NCBI RefSeq assembly: GCF_003522965.1
Contig: NZ_CP031513.1
Span: forward strand, 1,550,001-1,614,000
Origin: Bombilactobacillus bombi
GTDB lineage: Bacteria; Bacillota; Bacilli; Lactobacillales; Lactobacillaceae
Length of the DNA: 64,000 nucleotides
Direction of reading: 5' to 3'
Shown in pieces: positions 25,160-34,556 of the stretch. How positions within the stretch are numbered: the stretch's first letter is position 1; each line of letters opens with the position of its first letter. The notes beneath the pieces are model-generated. The model saw only the letters and a program-made list of their open reading frames with translations, was not told the DNA's origin and ran no database searches. Position numbers and translations under genes: made by a program.

Positions 25160-25858
25160 TTAATTGTCATTATTACCAAAGATAGACAAAAGACTGAGCA
25201 AAAGATTAATAAAATCGAGCACCAAATTGATGGAAGCAATTAAAGCAATTGCACCTAAATTGGCTCCTTGATTTTGTTGATAAATTTGTTTCAGATTTTG
25301 TGAATCAAAAGCAATAAATCCAAGAAATAAAATCATGGTAATCGCATTAATAATTAGCATTGCTAGTGAACTTTTAAATAAAATTAAATTTAAAATAGAA
25401 ACCACAATCACTGCAATCAGGCCAATCATTAAGGTTTTACTCCAAGTCATCAAGTTTGTCCTTGTAAAGTAGCCATATCCTGCCATTACTATGAAAGCAA
25501 TTGCCGTCATGCTTGTTGCTTGTACAATACTTTTAGCAGAATAAGCAAAGAAAATCGGCATACCTGTAATGGAAAAGGACGCTAAGAAAGCTATATAACA
25601 GACAAATGTTAAAAAATAAGAACGTTGGGCTAAGGACTGACACAAATAGAGTAAACCGATTGGGATAGCAATTGCTAAAACCGTAGCTAATAAACGATGT
25701 TGGGCGCCCCACATTAAGATGGGCATAGAGAACGCTTGATTTTTAGCAAGAGCAAAAGCTGACAACAACCAAAAGGCAACGCCTAAACCTGTATACAAAT
25801 AAACAAGGGATGTAAATTTAGCTAAGGCACCATCTTTGGTTTGTTCCATAACTGGCAT
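25160..25858 (-). CDS. Bax inhibitor-1 / YccA family membrane protein
   Basis: 232 residues with seven hydrophobic helices. The pattern is typical of bacterial BI-1 proteins: FTSLVYLYTGLGVAFWLLSA near the start, ITGMPIFFAYSAKSIVQAT in the middle, IAFDSQNLKQIYQQ, and the end SINLVLDFINLLLSLLSIFG. Members act as pH-sensitive calcium leak channels or FtsH-associated regulators in other bacteria; the role here is unproven. ATG at 25858 follows GGAGG at 7 bp. Monocistronic. Confidence 0.88.
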   Translation of the reverse strand: MPVMEQTKDGALAKFTSLVYLYTGLGVAFWLLSAFALAKNQAFSMPILMWGAQHRLLATVLAIAIPIGLLYLCQSLAQRSYFLTFVCYIAFLASFSITGMPIFFAYSAKSIVQATSMTAIAFIVMAGYGYFTRTNLMTWSKTLMIGLIAVIVVSILNLILFKSSLAMLIINAITMILFLGFIAFDSQNLKQIYQQNQGANLGAIALIASINLVLDFINLLLSLLSIFGNNDN

Positions 25859-25925
25859 ATAATTACCTCCATATTAAACTAAGAAATCATTGATTTCATT
25901 AAATCATATTCTCATTAAATTACAA

Positions 25926-25955
25926 AGAAAAAGCCTTGCCAATTTAAGACAAGAC
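25926..25955 (-). terminator. Probable trehalose PTS terminator
   Basis: GCCTTGCC and GACAAGAC form an 8-bp stem with G-T pairs, followed by T5 on the minus strand, 20 bp after the PTS stop. Confidence 0.6.
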
Positions 25956-25973
25956 CAGAAATTAATTATTAAT

Positions 25974-27950
25974 TTAAGCTAATTTTTTCTTTTTAGGTGC
26001 TGTTTTAGGGTTGCCTGCGTCATCTTCACGATAGCCGAATAAGTACGTTAAAGTAAAGGCGGCAATGATAGTAACAACAGAAGCAATCCAAAAGTATAAG
26101 AGGTTATTAGGATTTCCTTGGCCAGCTTTAGGAACAAAAGATGGGAAACCAATTAAACTACCAGTAAAACCATACATATCAACTTTCAGTAAACCATTAA
26201 CAAGACCACCAATAGCTGCTCCAATACTTGAAGTTAGAAAAACGCGACCATATTTCAGATTGACACCATACATTGCGGGTTCTGTAATTCCAACTGCAGC
26301 AGAAATTGCGGCACTAAGAGACAAACCCTTTAAGTCTGGATTTTTTTTGGTTTTAATCCATACAGCAAGGGCACCGGCTCCTTGGGCAATCATAGTAATT
26401 GAAACAATACCATTTAACACACTATGACCATGAGCAGCAATATCATTGGCAATCAGTGGTATAACGGCCCAATGCAATCCAAAAATGACTAAAACTTGAT
26501 ATAAACCACCAATAATAAGTCCTGATAAGGCACTATTAACTGTTAAAAGCCATTGCAAAACAGAAGCTATTCCTTCAGAAATAAATGAAATAATCGGTCC
26601 AACGATTACTAAAACAGTTATTCCAACTAAGAGAATTTCAACTAAAGGTGTAAAAATTAATCTTAGAGTAACAGGCATCCACTTTTTAATCCAAGGTTCA
26701 ATTTTAGCGGCCATCCAAGCAGCAAAAATCATAGGGAAAATGGAATAAGTATATTGAGGAATATGAATTGGAATGCCAAAGAAGTTAGCATTAATTCCAA
26801 CGCCTGCTATATAATAATTAAATTTTCCTGAAGATACAATCTTTACTAAATCAGGATAAATTAAAAAACACGCTATAAGAGCAACAACAATAGGATTAGA
26901 GCCTAATTTTTTTGCTGCAGTAAAGCCCACTATTACTGGTAAAAAATAAAATGCAGAATCCGCCATTGCATTAATAATAATGTAAGTGGAAGAGGTAGTA
27001 GACATATGACAAAAATTAGTTAAAATATTCAATACCCCTTTTAACATACCGCTAGCTGCTAATAATCCAATTACGGGCATCATAGAACCAGTAATAATAC
27101 CAATCAATTGGGAAAATCCACGTTTAGTTTTTGCTAACAAAGAATTATCTACAGGCTTTTTTGTTGATTCACCTTGATCTTCAGATTGTTCAAAACCACT
27201 TCCCAATTGACTAATTACTTCGTCATAAACATCATCAACTGTTTGACCAATTACAACTTGATATTGATCATTAGCTCGAGCCACATCTAAAACTCCAGGG
27301 ATGTCATTGACTATTTTATCTTGGGGAATTGTATCGTCTTTAAGGGAAAATCTTAAACGTGTAAAACAATGAATAACACTATTAATGTTTTTCTTTCCCC
27401 CAATTGCTTTAATTACTAAACGGGCAGTTTTATGAAATTTATTTTCGCCATTATCTGATTTTATCGATGAGGTTTTAGTGGTGGCTGATTTTAAGTTAGC
27501 GGTAGCTGCAAGATCTCCTGCAGTTACTATGCCTAAATTCAGGGTTAACTTGTCTAAAACATCATCAGTATTGGTAATAGTAACTATAATAGTGGTTAAT
27601 TTGCCAGCTTTTTTAATGGCTTTTAAATCCATTAAACCAATTGTGTCACCTTTATGAACAGTGTTTCCTTGTTCGACAGAAATTTTAAAAGGTGCACCCT
27701 TGAGTTCTACAGTATCAATACCTAAATGAAGTAACAGTTCAACACCGTCAGTAGTTTTAATTCCTATTGCATGCTTTGTTTCAGCAATCATGACAATTTC
27801 CCCAGTGACTGGGGCTGTAATTTGTCCATCATTAGGTTCTAACCCAAATCCGTCACCAAGTGTTTTTTGAGAAAAAACCTGATCTTGAACTTTACTTAAG
27901 GGTATTATTTCACCACTTGTAGGAGCTAATAGTTGTAATTGCTTCTTCAT
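25974..27950 (-). CDS. treP: Trehalose-type PTS permease, fused EIIA-EIIB-EIIC
   Basis: Imports and phosphorylates trehalose to trehalose-6-phosphate. Order is unusual but known: the glucose-type EIIA domain is N-terminal (residues 1-150, phospho-His in LLLHLGIDTVELKG near residue 75). EIIB follows near 175-260 with the phospho-Cys in VIHCFTRLRFSLKD, then the EIIC channel with about ten helices (GIITGSMMPVIGLLAASGML... GITEPAMYGVNLKYGR). 658 residues. The specificity call rests on the divergent TreR and phosphotrehalase genes and their operators; the domain family alone would also fit sucrose or beta-glucosides. ATG at 27950 follows AAGGGGG. A cre-like site lies upstream. Confidence 0.9.
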   Translation of the reverse strand: MKKQLQLLAPTSGEIIPLSKVQDQVFSQKTLGDGFGLEPNDGQITAPVTGEIVMIAETKHAIGIKTTDGVELLLHLGIDTVELKGAPFKISVEQGNTVHKGDTIGLMDLKAIKKAGKLTTIIVTITNTDDVLDKLTLNLGIVTAGDLAATANLKSATTKTSSIKSDNGENKFHKTARLVIKAIGGKKNINSVIHCFTRLRFSLKDDTIPQDKIVNDIPGVLDVARANDQYQVVIGQTVDDVYDEVISQLGSGFEQSEDQGESTKKPVDNSLLAKTKRGFSQLIGIITGSMMPVIGLLAASGMLKGVLNILTNFCHMSTTSSTYIIINAMADSAFYFLPVIVGFTAAKKLGSNPIVVALIACFLIYPDLVKIVSSGKFNYYIAGVGINANFFGIPIHIPQYTYSIFPMIFAAWMAAKIEPWIKKWMPVTLRLIFTPLVEILLVGITVLVIVGPIISFISEGIASVLQWLLTVNSALSGLIIGGLYQVLVIFGLHWAVIPLIANDIAAHGHSVLNGIVSITMIAQGAGALAVWIKTKKNPDLKGLSLSAAISAAVGITEPAMYGVNLKYGRVFLTSSIGAAIGGLVNGLLKVDMYGFTGSLIGFPSFVPKAGQGNPNNLLYFWIASVVTIIAAFTLTYLFGYREDDAGNPKTAPKKKKLA

Positions 27951-27998
27951 TTTAATTCCCCCTTACTATTATAAGTAATCCAACAATTGTGTTACATC

Positions 27999-28012
27999 TG
28001 ATATCGTTTTCA
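27999..28012. promoter_or_regulatory. CcpA cre-like site in the tre divergent region
   Basis: TGATATCGTTTTCA matches the cre consensus TGNAANCGNWNNCW except for one A-to-T. It lies about 50 bp upstream of treP and would give glucose repression of trehalose uptake. Confidence 0.6.
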
Positions 28013-28026
28013 AATAAATAATACAG

Positions 28027-28040
28027 CTTGTATAGACAAG
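28027..28040. promoter_or_regulatory. TreR operator 1
   Basis: CTTGTATAGACAAG has perfect 5-bp inverted arms (CTTGT/ACAAG) and resembles the TreR site TTGTATATACAA. It is nearer the treP side of the divergent region. Confidence 0.7.
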
Positions 28041-28094
28041 TGTCAACATAATGCTTGTAAATATTAATTTTATACAGTTTAATTGATGTTATTT

Positions 28095-28106
28095 TTGTAC
28101 GTACAA
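28095..28106. promoter_or_regulatory. TreR operator 2, inside the treR promoter
   Basis: TTGTACGTACAA is a perfect 12-bp palindrome ending six bases before TATAAT (28113-28118). It therefore occupies the -35/-10 spacer of the treR-treA promoter, an autoregulatory position. Confidence 0.75.
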
Positions 28107-28172
28107 GAATGGTATAATCTAGATTTAAAAGGCGTATAATAAATAGTAAATTTAAAAAATGGAGTTTACTGA

Positions 28173-28907
28173 ATGGTAATTGCTAAATACTTACAAATTG
28201 CTCAAGATTTAACCGATAAAATTAAACATGGCCAATATCCAGCAGGTGATTTTTTGCCAAGTGAACCAGCGTTAGCACAGTTATATAGTTCTTCTCGGGA
28301 AACAATTCGTAAAGCACTGAATGAATTGATTGATGCTTGTTTAATTCAAAAAATAAAAGGCAAAGGTTCAATGGTGTTGGATATTAATCGGTTTGTATTT
28401 CCGGTGTCTGATATTACAACTTTTTCAGAGTTGAATCTGAGTCAAAAAATGAACGCCACTACTCAGGTATTGGCCTTAGAAAATCGTAATTTACCACAAG
28501 CAATTGCTCACCAGCTAGCTTTAACAGATCCTGCTGCTATCTTTGTACGGCGTTTGCGAACGGTTGATAGCGAACCTATTGTAATTGACGAAGATTATGT
28601 ATTAAAAAAATATGTACCAGCGATTACTAAAGAGCAAGCACAGACGTCTTTATATTCTTATTTTGAAAAAGAATTAAATTTAGAAATTGCTTATGCTACT
28701 AAGACGATTACTGTAGAACCTGTTGATGAATTAATTGCGGAAAAATTGCATTTGCAACAGCCTAATTTAGCAGTTTTTGTGCGTAGTCTAACTTATTTAA
28801 AAGATACATCGTTTTTCCAATATACTGTTTCAATGCATCGGCCTGATAAATTTAAGTTTGTGGATTTTGCTCGCCGTAAATCAGCTCATGGAGGATTAGT
28901 TTTATGA
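28173..28907 (+). CDS. treR: Trehalose operon repressor, GntR family
   Basis: 244 residues: N-terminal winged helix-turn-helix (QIAQDLTDKIKHGQYPAGDF, LPSEPALAQLYSSSRETIRK) and a C-terminal UTRA effector domain (VFVRRLRTVDSEPIVIDEDYV...). In the family trehalose-6-phosphate binding releases the operator. ATG with GGAG at 8 bp. Overlaps the phosphotrehalase start (ATGA), so the two are translationally coupled. Two matching palindromes in the divergent region support the assignment. Confidence 0.92.
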   Translation: MVIAKYLQIAQDLTDKIKHGQYPAGDFLPSEPALAQLYSSSRETIRKALNELIDACLIQKIKGKGSMVLDINRFVFPVSDITTFSELNLSQKMNATTQVLALENRNLPQAIAHQLALTDPAAIFVRRLRTVDSEPIVIDEDYVLKKYVPAITKEQAQTSLYSYFEKELNLEIAYATKTITVEPVDELIAEKLHLQQPNLAVFVRSLTYLKDTSFFQYTVSMHRPDKFKFVDFARRKSAHGGLVL

Positions 28908-30562
28908 ATTTTAAAAATAAGGTTATTTATCAAATTTATCCAAAGTCGTTTTATGATAGCGATGGTGATGGTATTGGTGATTTAAAAGGAATAATAGCTA
29001 AAATTCCATATTTACAGCGATTGAATATTGATATGATTTGGTTCAATCCCTTTTTTGTTTCTCCACAAAATGATAATGGTTATGATATTGCTGATTATTA
29101 TGCAATTGATCCCTTATTCGGTACCATGGCTGATTTTGATGAATTGGTTCAACAATTGGCTAAAAATAATATTGGTGTGATGTTGGATATGGTCTTGAAT
29201 CATTGTTCCACCCAACACGAATGGTTTCAAAAGGCACTCGCAGGCGATGATAAATACCAAAAATTTTTTTATTTGCGCGATCCTAAACCTGATGGTAGTT
29301 TACCCAATAATTGGACTTCTAAATTTGGCGGTCCTGCTTGGTCTCCATTTGGGACTACTGGTAAATATTATTTACATCTATATGATCCATCTCAAGCAGA
29401 TTTAAATTGGCATAATCCACAAGTCAGAAGTGAGTTATTTAAGGTTGTTAATTTTTGGCGTAATAAGGGCGTCAAAGGTTTTCGGTTTGATGTAATTAAT
29501 GTGACCGGCAAAGATGAAGATTTGCGTGATGCACCTGAGGGTATGGATAGCAAGATGATGTATACTGATACTCCGATTGTTCAAGATTATTTGCAAGAGT
29601 TAAATCAGGCTACTTTTGGTCAAGACAAAGATATTATTACTGTAGGGGAAATGTCTTCTACGGATATTCAAAACTCAGTCTTATATACTCGGCCAGATCG
29701 CCATGAGTTAACCATGGTATTTACTTTTCATCATTTAAAAGTTGATTACCAAAATGGAGAAAAGTGGACACGCGTTCCTTTTGACTTTAAGCAGTTAAAA
29801 CAATCATTAAACGAATGGCAAGTAGGAATGAATAATGGTGGTGGTTGGAATGCCTTGTTTTGGAATAATCATGATCAACCTTGGGCTTTAAATCGCTTTG
29901 GAGACCCTCAACATTATCGCGTTAAATCGGCAGAAATGTTAGCAACTAGCATGCATTTATTGCGAGGCACCCCTTATATTTATCAAGGCGAAGAAATTGG
30001 GATGATAAATCCCGATTACCAAAGTATTGATGACTATGTTGATATTGAAACAAAGAATGCTTATCAAAAAATGCTCGATAATGGCAAAACAGCAAAACAA
30101 GCTCTGACAATTATTCAAGCCAAGTCTAGAGATAATAGCCGTACACCCATGCACTGGAATAGCAGTACTAATTCAGGATTTACCACAGGGAAGCCGTGGC
30201 TGCGACCAACTAATCAAAAACAAATTAATGTTGCTGATGAGTTAGATCATGGTGAAATTTTTAATTACTACCAAAAATTAATTAAATTACGTAAAGCTTA
30301 TGCTATCATTGCGCAGGGAGATTATGAACCACTAGATTTAACCCATCCGCAAGTCTTTGGCTATTTACGCAAATATCAAAAACAAATTTTAATAGTTTTA
30401 AATAATTATTACGGACAAACGACCAAATTTTTATTGCCGCAAAAATATCAAGAGCTATCAACGCAAGTGCTAATTAATAATTATCATCAAGTTATCTCGA
30501 AAGTTCCTAAATATGTTGAGTTACAGCCTTATGAAGCGATTGCGCTATTGATTAACAAATAA
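28904..30562 (+). CDS. treA: Alpha,alpha-phosphotrehalase (GH13)
   Basis: Cytosolic GH13 enzyme splitting trehalose-6-phosphate into glucose and glucose-6-phosphate. Opens VIYQIYPKSFYDSDGDGIGD, with GH13 regions DMVLNHCS (I), GFRFDVINV (II, nucleophile Asp), ITVGEMSS (III, acid/base Glu) and FWNNHDQPW (IV, Asp). 552 residues, the length of TreA/TreC. An oligo-1,6-glucosidase is the main alternative from sequence alone, but coupling to treR and the PTS makes the phosphotrehalase call strong. Confidence 0.93.
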   Translation: MNFKNKVIYQIYPKSFYDSDGDGIGDLKGIIAKIPYLQRLNIDMIWFNPFFVSPQNDNGYDIADYYAIDPLFGTMADFDELVQQLAKNNIGVMLDMVLNHCSTQHEWFQKALAGDDKYQKFFYLRDPKPDGSLPNNWTSKFGGPAWSPFGTTGKYYLHLYDPSQADLNWHNPQVRSELFKVVNFWRNKGVKGFRFDVINVTGKDEDLRDAPEGMDSKMMYTDTPIVQDYLQELNQATFGQDKDIITVGEMSSTDIQNSVLYTRPDRHELTMVFTFHHLKVDYQNGEKWTRVPFDFKQLKQSLNEWQVGMNNGGGWNALFWNNHDQPWALNRFGDPQHYRVKSAEMLATSMHLLRGTPYIYQGEEIGMINPDYQSIDDYVDIETKNAYQKMLDNGKTAKQALTIIQAKSRDNSRTPMHWNSSTNSGFTTGKPWLRPTNQKQINVADELDHGEIFNYYQKLIKLRKAYAIIAQGDYEPLDLTHPQVFGYLRKYQKQILIVLNNYYGQTTKFLLPQKYQELSTQVLINNYHQVISKVPKYVELQPYEAIALLINK

Positions 30563-30566
30563 GTAT

Positions 30567-30607
30567 AAAAAAATAACCACTTTCAATGAAGAGTGGTTAT
30601 TTTTTTA
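30567..30607. terminator. Bidirectional terminator between treA and the permease
   Basis: AATAACCACT and AGTGGTTATT pair around a 10-nt loop with A-run and T-run on the two sides. Confidence 0.88.
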
Positions 30608-30610
30608 TAC

Positions 30611-32044
30611 TTATTTTTCACTAGAAAGATCAATATCTTCTAGAGGAATAATCTTAGTATGGTGTTTGAATTTGTAACCAAAATACAAGATTAAAACTAG
30701 CGGTACACTAATATAAGTAACACCAATTTGTTGCCAATCCCAATTAATAAAGGCATCAATATTTTGGCCACCAATAACGATAATACATAAAATTAATGCA
30801 ATAATCGGTCCCAATGGGAATAATTTGGCATGATATTTGAGTTCGCTTAAATCATGTCCTTGCTTAATAAAAGCTCTCCGAAAGCGGTAATGGCTCAAAG
30901 CAATACCTACCCAAGCAATAAATCCAGTTAATCCAGAAGCAGCAACCAACCACATATAAATTTTTTGACCAAAAATACTAGTCGTAAAGGTTAATAAGGA
31001 AACAATAATTGTAGCAAGCAGTGCATAAAAGGGAATCCCACTTTTAGTAGTTTTTGCGAAAATCTTGGGAGCGTAGTTATCCTTAGCTAGTGCATATAAC
31101 ATTCTGGTAGAAGCATAAGCACCAGAATTAGCGGAAGATAAAACTGATGTTAAAACAACTGTATTCATTAGACTAGCAGCAAAAGCTAAACCAGCACGTT
31201 TAAAGACCAAGGTAAATGGTGAAACAGCGATATTACCATCAGCAGCACTTAACAAATTAGGACTGGTATAAGGTATTAAAGCAGCAATAACAAAAATAGA
31301 TAAAATATAAAATAATAAAATCCGCCAGAAAACATCATTGATAGCCTTTGGTACGGCTTCTTCAGGATTTTCAGATTCACCAGCAGTTACACCGATTAAT
31401 TCTGTTCCCTGAAAAGAAAATCCAGCAATTAAAAAGACGTTAATAATAGCTGGTAAGCCACCCACAAAAGGGGCCTTTTTATAGGTGAAGTTTTTCAACC
31501 CCACTGCTGGACCAGTCATAATACCAAAAATCATAGCAAAACCAATAATCAAAAACACAATAACTGTAATTACTTTAATAATGGATAACCAGTACTCAGT
31601 CTCTCCAAAAGTAGAAACTGTTAAGGCATTAATCAAAAAAATAACAACTAAAACTAATAAACTCCAAATCCAACCGGGCGATTTAGGCAGCCAGTATTGA
31701 ATTAGCAAAGCAGCCGTAGAAATATCAACAGCCACTGTAATGGCCCAATTAAACCAATAATTCCAGCCCATCGCAAATCCTAAAGCGGGGTCTACATATT
31801 TAGCATTGTAAGTAGCAAATGAACCAGAAACAGGCAAATTAGTTGCTAGTTCGCCTAAACTAGTCATTAAGAAGTAAACCATGATTCCCATAGCAATATA
31901 AGCTACCAGACCTCCACCAGGTCCGGCTTTAGAGATGGTAGAACCAGAAGTCATGAATAATCCAGTTCCAATACATCCCCCCAAAGCAATCATTGTTACG
32001 TGACGCGTTTTTAAATTCCGTTGGACAGTATCTTTTTCAGCCAC
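30611..32044 (-). CDS. lysP: Lysine-type amino acid permease (APC/AAT family)
   Basis: Twelve-helix amino acid/proton symporter, 477 residues. Begins RNLKTRHVTMIALGGCIGTG and LFMTSGSTISKAGPGG, the conserved APC substrate-binding start. It continues with FNWAITVAVDISTAALLIQYW and FQGTELIGVTAGESENPEEAVPKAI, both typical of LysP. The GTG at 32044 has AAAGGAG 7 bp upstream. Specificity for lysine is supported mainly by the lysine riboswitch in its leader rather than by the protein itself. Confidence 0.9.
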   Translation of the reverse strand: MAEKDTVQRNLKTRHVTMIALGGCIGTGLFMTSGSTISKAGPGGGLVAYIAMGIMVYFLMTSLGELATNLPVSGSFATYNAKYVDPALGFAMGWNYWFNWAITVAVDISTAALLIQYWLPKSPGWIWSLLVLVVIFLINALTVSTFGETEYWLSIIKVITVIVFLIIGFAMIFGIMTGPAVGLKNFTYKKAPFVGGLPAIINVFLIAGFSFQGTELIGVTAGESENPEEAVPKAINDVFWRILLFYILSIFVIAALIPYTSPNLLSAADGNIAVSPFTLVFKRAGLAFAASLMNTVVLTSVLSSANSGAYASTRMLYALAKDNYAPKIFAKTTKSGIPFYALLATIIVSLLTFTTSIFGQKIYMWLVAASGLTGFIAWVGIALSHYRFRRAFIKQGHDLSELKYHAKLFPLGPIIALILCIIVIGGQNIDAFINWDWQQIGVTYISVPLVLILYFGYKFKHHTKIIPLEDIDLSSEK

Positions 32045-32082
32045 AATAATTCTCCTTTACCTTGTAAGAAGAACTCTAAAAA

Positions 32083-32119
32083 CGATTAAAAGCCTCTTAA
32101 CAAAAAGCGCTAAGAGGCC
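32083..32119 (-). terminator. Lysine riboswitch terminator
   Basis: GCCTCTTA and TAAGAGGC (minus-strand order) form the expression-platform hairpin followed by a T-rich tract, about 40 bp before the lysP start. It would form when the aptamer is lysine-bound. Confidence 0.85.
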
Positions 32120-32154
32120 TACGGGTATAATCGTAGATAGCGCTCCGCAACGAT

Positions 32155-32303
32155 TGGGTTGCGACAGTCCTAGATTTATTAAATCTAGTCCCAACCGAAT
32201 ATTAAAACAGTAATAAACGATTTCGGCCAAAAATCCTTTCAACTTATATCTACAACGCTGTATCGTCTTCATAAGTTTACTGATAAGTTTGGCAACCTCT
32301 TCT
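32155..32303 (-). ncRNA. Lysine riboswitch (L-box) aptamer
   Basis: On the minus strand the conserved L-box elements appear in order: AGAGGTTGCC (P1 5' side), CAGTAA (loop E region), AAGGATTTTTGGCCGAAATC (core purine/GCCGAA), GGTTGGGACTAG and GACTGTCGCAACC closing P1. The transcript runs into a terminator and then the lysP permease. By family knowledge, lysine binding favours termination. A spurious 71-codon frame overlaps it and is not a gene. Confidence 0.93.
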
Positions 32304-32433
32304 TTGATTTATATTAAATAAGTTTAAATTAAATTAAGACAAAGTCAAGAAAAAACGCAAATTGATACAAATTATTAATAATTAGAGGATATTTTGTAAT
32401 ATAATAACAACAACACATTTATAGGATGAAAAA

Positions 32434-33027
32434 ATGAGAAAACATAAAGCATATAAACTAGCAATTCGGGCTATTTTAATAGCGATTATTTTGGTTCAAT
32501 CAATGACTCCCTTTCTGGGTTTTATTCCTTTAGGATTAGTCAATGTAACGATTATTCATTTAACCGTAATTGTAGCGGCAATTGTTTTAGGACCTGGAGA
32601 TGGCGCATTAGTGGGCTTGATTTGGGGATTAGGGACGATGATTCGCGCTTATAGCGCGCCAACGAGTCCTTTGGATACAATGATCTTCACTAATCCAATC
32701 ATTGCAGTATTACCACGGATTTTGGTGGGCTATTTAGCGGGGATTATTTATCGCAGCACTAAAAACAAAATCAAATCGCAAACAGTACGCATGGCTTTAG
32801 CGGCAGCGATTGGTTCTTTAACCAATACAATCACCGTTTTAGGCTTGATGCGCTTAATGTTTGCCGGTGCCATGGCGAGTGCTTATAAAGTGACTTCAGG
32901 AGCTTTAAATGGAGTCATTATGACCGTAGTGGCTACTAATGGCATTCCAGAATTAATTGCAGCTATAATTATTGTGCCCATGATTTGTTTGGCAGTGTTA
33001 CGTGCAAATAAGTTTTTAGATAATTAA
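32434..33027 (+). CDS. ECF transporter substrate-binding (S) component, pantothenate-type
   Basis: 197-residue membrane protein with six hydrophobic helices. The sequence pattern YKLAIRAILIAIILVQSMTP / FLGFIPLG..NVTIIHLTVIVAAIVLGPGDGALVGLIWGL and APTSPLDTMIFTNPIIAVLPRILVG resembles PanT-type S components that pair with the shared EcfAA'T module for vitamin uptake. A folate or riboflavin specificity cannot be excluded from reading alone. The ATG has TAGGATG upstream. Monocistronic, divergent from lysP. Confidence 0.8.
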   Translation: MRKHKAYKLAIRAILIAIILVQSMTPFLGFIPLGLVNVTIIHLTVIVAAIVLGPGDGALVGLIWGLGTMIRAYSAPTSPLDTMIFTNPIIAVLPRILVGYLAGIIYRSTKNKIKSQTVRMALAAAIGSLTNTITVLGLMRLMFAGAMASAYKVTSGALNGVIMTVVATNGIPELIAAIIIVPMICLAVLRANKFLDN

Positions 33028-33032
33028 ATTCC

Positions 33033-33073
33033 AAAAAAAAGACTGGAGCAAGTTTAATTGTTCCAGCCTTTTT
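33033..33073. terminator. Bidirectional terminator between the ECF S component and the DHA2 gene
   Basis: AAAGACTGGAGCAA and TTGTTCCAGCCTTT form the stem, flanked by A8 and T5. Confidence 0.82.
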
Positions 33074-33082
33074 AGACAGTTT

Positions 33083-34519
33083 TTAGTTTTCTTTAGCTAA
33101 TAAACGCCAACCAGTTAAGACGGTAGCGATTAAACAAATAACAGCGGAAATAAAGAAGACAACATGCATACCATAAATAAAGACTTCTGGATGCTGAGGC
33201 AAGTAAGTGGTGACATGATGACCATAATTATGACTCATGGCCGCAAATAAAATCGTGGTAGCACTAGAAATACCAATTACCATACCCAAATTCCGTGATA
33301 GTGAATTAATACTGCCAGCAATACCTAAATCTTTGGTAGCAACTGAACTCATAACCAAAGAATTATTAGGAGAGCTAAAGATTCCGTTGCCTAGACCCAT
33401 GAAAGCTACACTAACTATAAAGAGTCCCATTGAAGTGTGCAGGCCACATAGGACATATCCGATTTGACTTAACAAAATGAAAATTAAACCTATAAAAGTA
33501 ATTAACTTAGGTCCAATTTTATCCGAGGCACTACCGGCTAAAGGAGCAGCAATTACCTGAATAATTGGGAAAATCATAAGGATATAGCCAGTTTGGCTAG
33601 GAGTTAACTGGCGGGCATTTTCCAGATAGAAAGGGGTAACTACATTGAAAAAGAAATTAGTGATAAAAATTAAAAGTGCACATAATAGACTTAATGAGAA
33701 ATTGGGATTTTTAAAGAGAGAAAACGATAGTAATGGATTGTCATAACTTAATTCGGTTCGCACAAAGGTAATGACAGCAATAAGAGCGACGATGAATAAT
33801 ACCAACACGCCTATTTGTTTAAAGCCTACTTGCTGGCCCACAAAGACACCGCCAAATAAGGAAATCATCGTAACAGCAAAACTGCCAGCCCCCATTTTGT
33901 CAAGAGGTGCATGAGCTAAGGTAATATCTTTGGGAAAGACAAAATAGCCGACCACAATTGCAATTAAACCAATCGGGACATTAATCCAAAAAATATAACT
34001 CCAGCTGAATTTTGCTAACAACAAACCACCAATACCGGGTCCTGCAATCGAGCCCAAGGCGACAAAAGAGCCAATCAATCCTAAAGCTTGACCACGTTGG
34101 GTACTAGGGAAAATTTCCGTAATAATACCATTATTAGTGGCCATAGTCATTGCGGCACCTAAAGCTTGAATCGTCCGCGCAAATAATAAAAAGAACAAAC
34201 TAATTCGAAAGCCTGCAAGTAATGAACCCAAAATAAAAAGGACAGTACCAAAACGAAAAACTTTAATCTTACCTAGATTGTCGCTTAACTTGCCAAAAAA
34301 TAAAAGTAAAGCACAAATAATAATTAGATATAAGGAAACTACCCACTCCGCTTGATTCATCGGAATATGTAAATCCCGACTAATCACTGGCAAAGCAATA
34401 TTGACAATACTACCATCGAGTGTTGACATAAAAGTAAATAAACCTACAGCAGTGAGAATTAACCACCGGTGTTTTTGCACTTGAGCATCATTTTGATAGC
34501 TGGCAATTTTATCGGCCAT
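33083..34519 (-). CDS. DHA2-family (EmrB/QacA) drug:H+ antiporter
   Basis: 478 residues, about 14 membrane helices. The DHA2 motifs are visible: STLDGSIVNIALPVISRDL in TM1 (LDxTIVNVALP), FFGKLSDNLGKIKVFRFG (loop 2-3), and GSIAGPGIGGLLLAKFSWSYIFWINVPIG (motif C and the TM6 signature). The ATG at 34519 (MADKIASYQN) is best placed behind AGGGAG; upstream in-frame starts lack sites. A palindrome at 34557-34578 overlaps its promoter, so a local or distant repressor of TetR/MarR type may control it. Substrate range unknown. Confidence 0.87.
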   Translation of the reverse strand: MADKIASYQNDAQVQKHRWLILTAVGLFTFMSTLDGSIVNIALPVISRDLHIPMNQAEWVVSLYLIIICALLLFFGKLSDNLGKIKVFRFGTVLFILGSLLAGFRISLFFLLFARTIQALGAAMTMATNNGIITEIFPSTQRGQALGLIGSFVALGSIAGPGIGGLLLAKFSWSYIFWINVPIGLIAIVVGYFVFPKDITLAHAPLDKMGAGSFAVTMISLFGGVFVGQQVGFKQIGVLVLFIVALIAVITFVRTELSYDNPLLSFSLFKNPNFSLSLLCALLIFITNFFFNVVTPFYLENARQLTPSQTGYILMIFPIIQVIAAPLAGSASDKIGPKLITFIGLIFILLSQIGYVLCGLHTSMGLFIVSVAFMGLGNGIFSSPNNSLVMSSVATKDLGIAGSINSLSRNLGMVIGISSATTILFAAMSHNYGHHVTTYLPQHPEVFIYGMHVVFFISAVICLIATVLTGWRLLAKEN

Positions 34520-34556
34520 CAGCTCCATCTCCCTTGAATGATAAAGTTGTAGCCTA

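Noticed and set aside
32057-32272. 71-codon minus-strand open frame upstream of lysP
   Set aside because: It lies across the lysine riboswitch aptamer and terminator. The RNA explains the sequence and the frame has no protein-like features.
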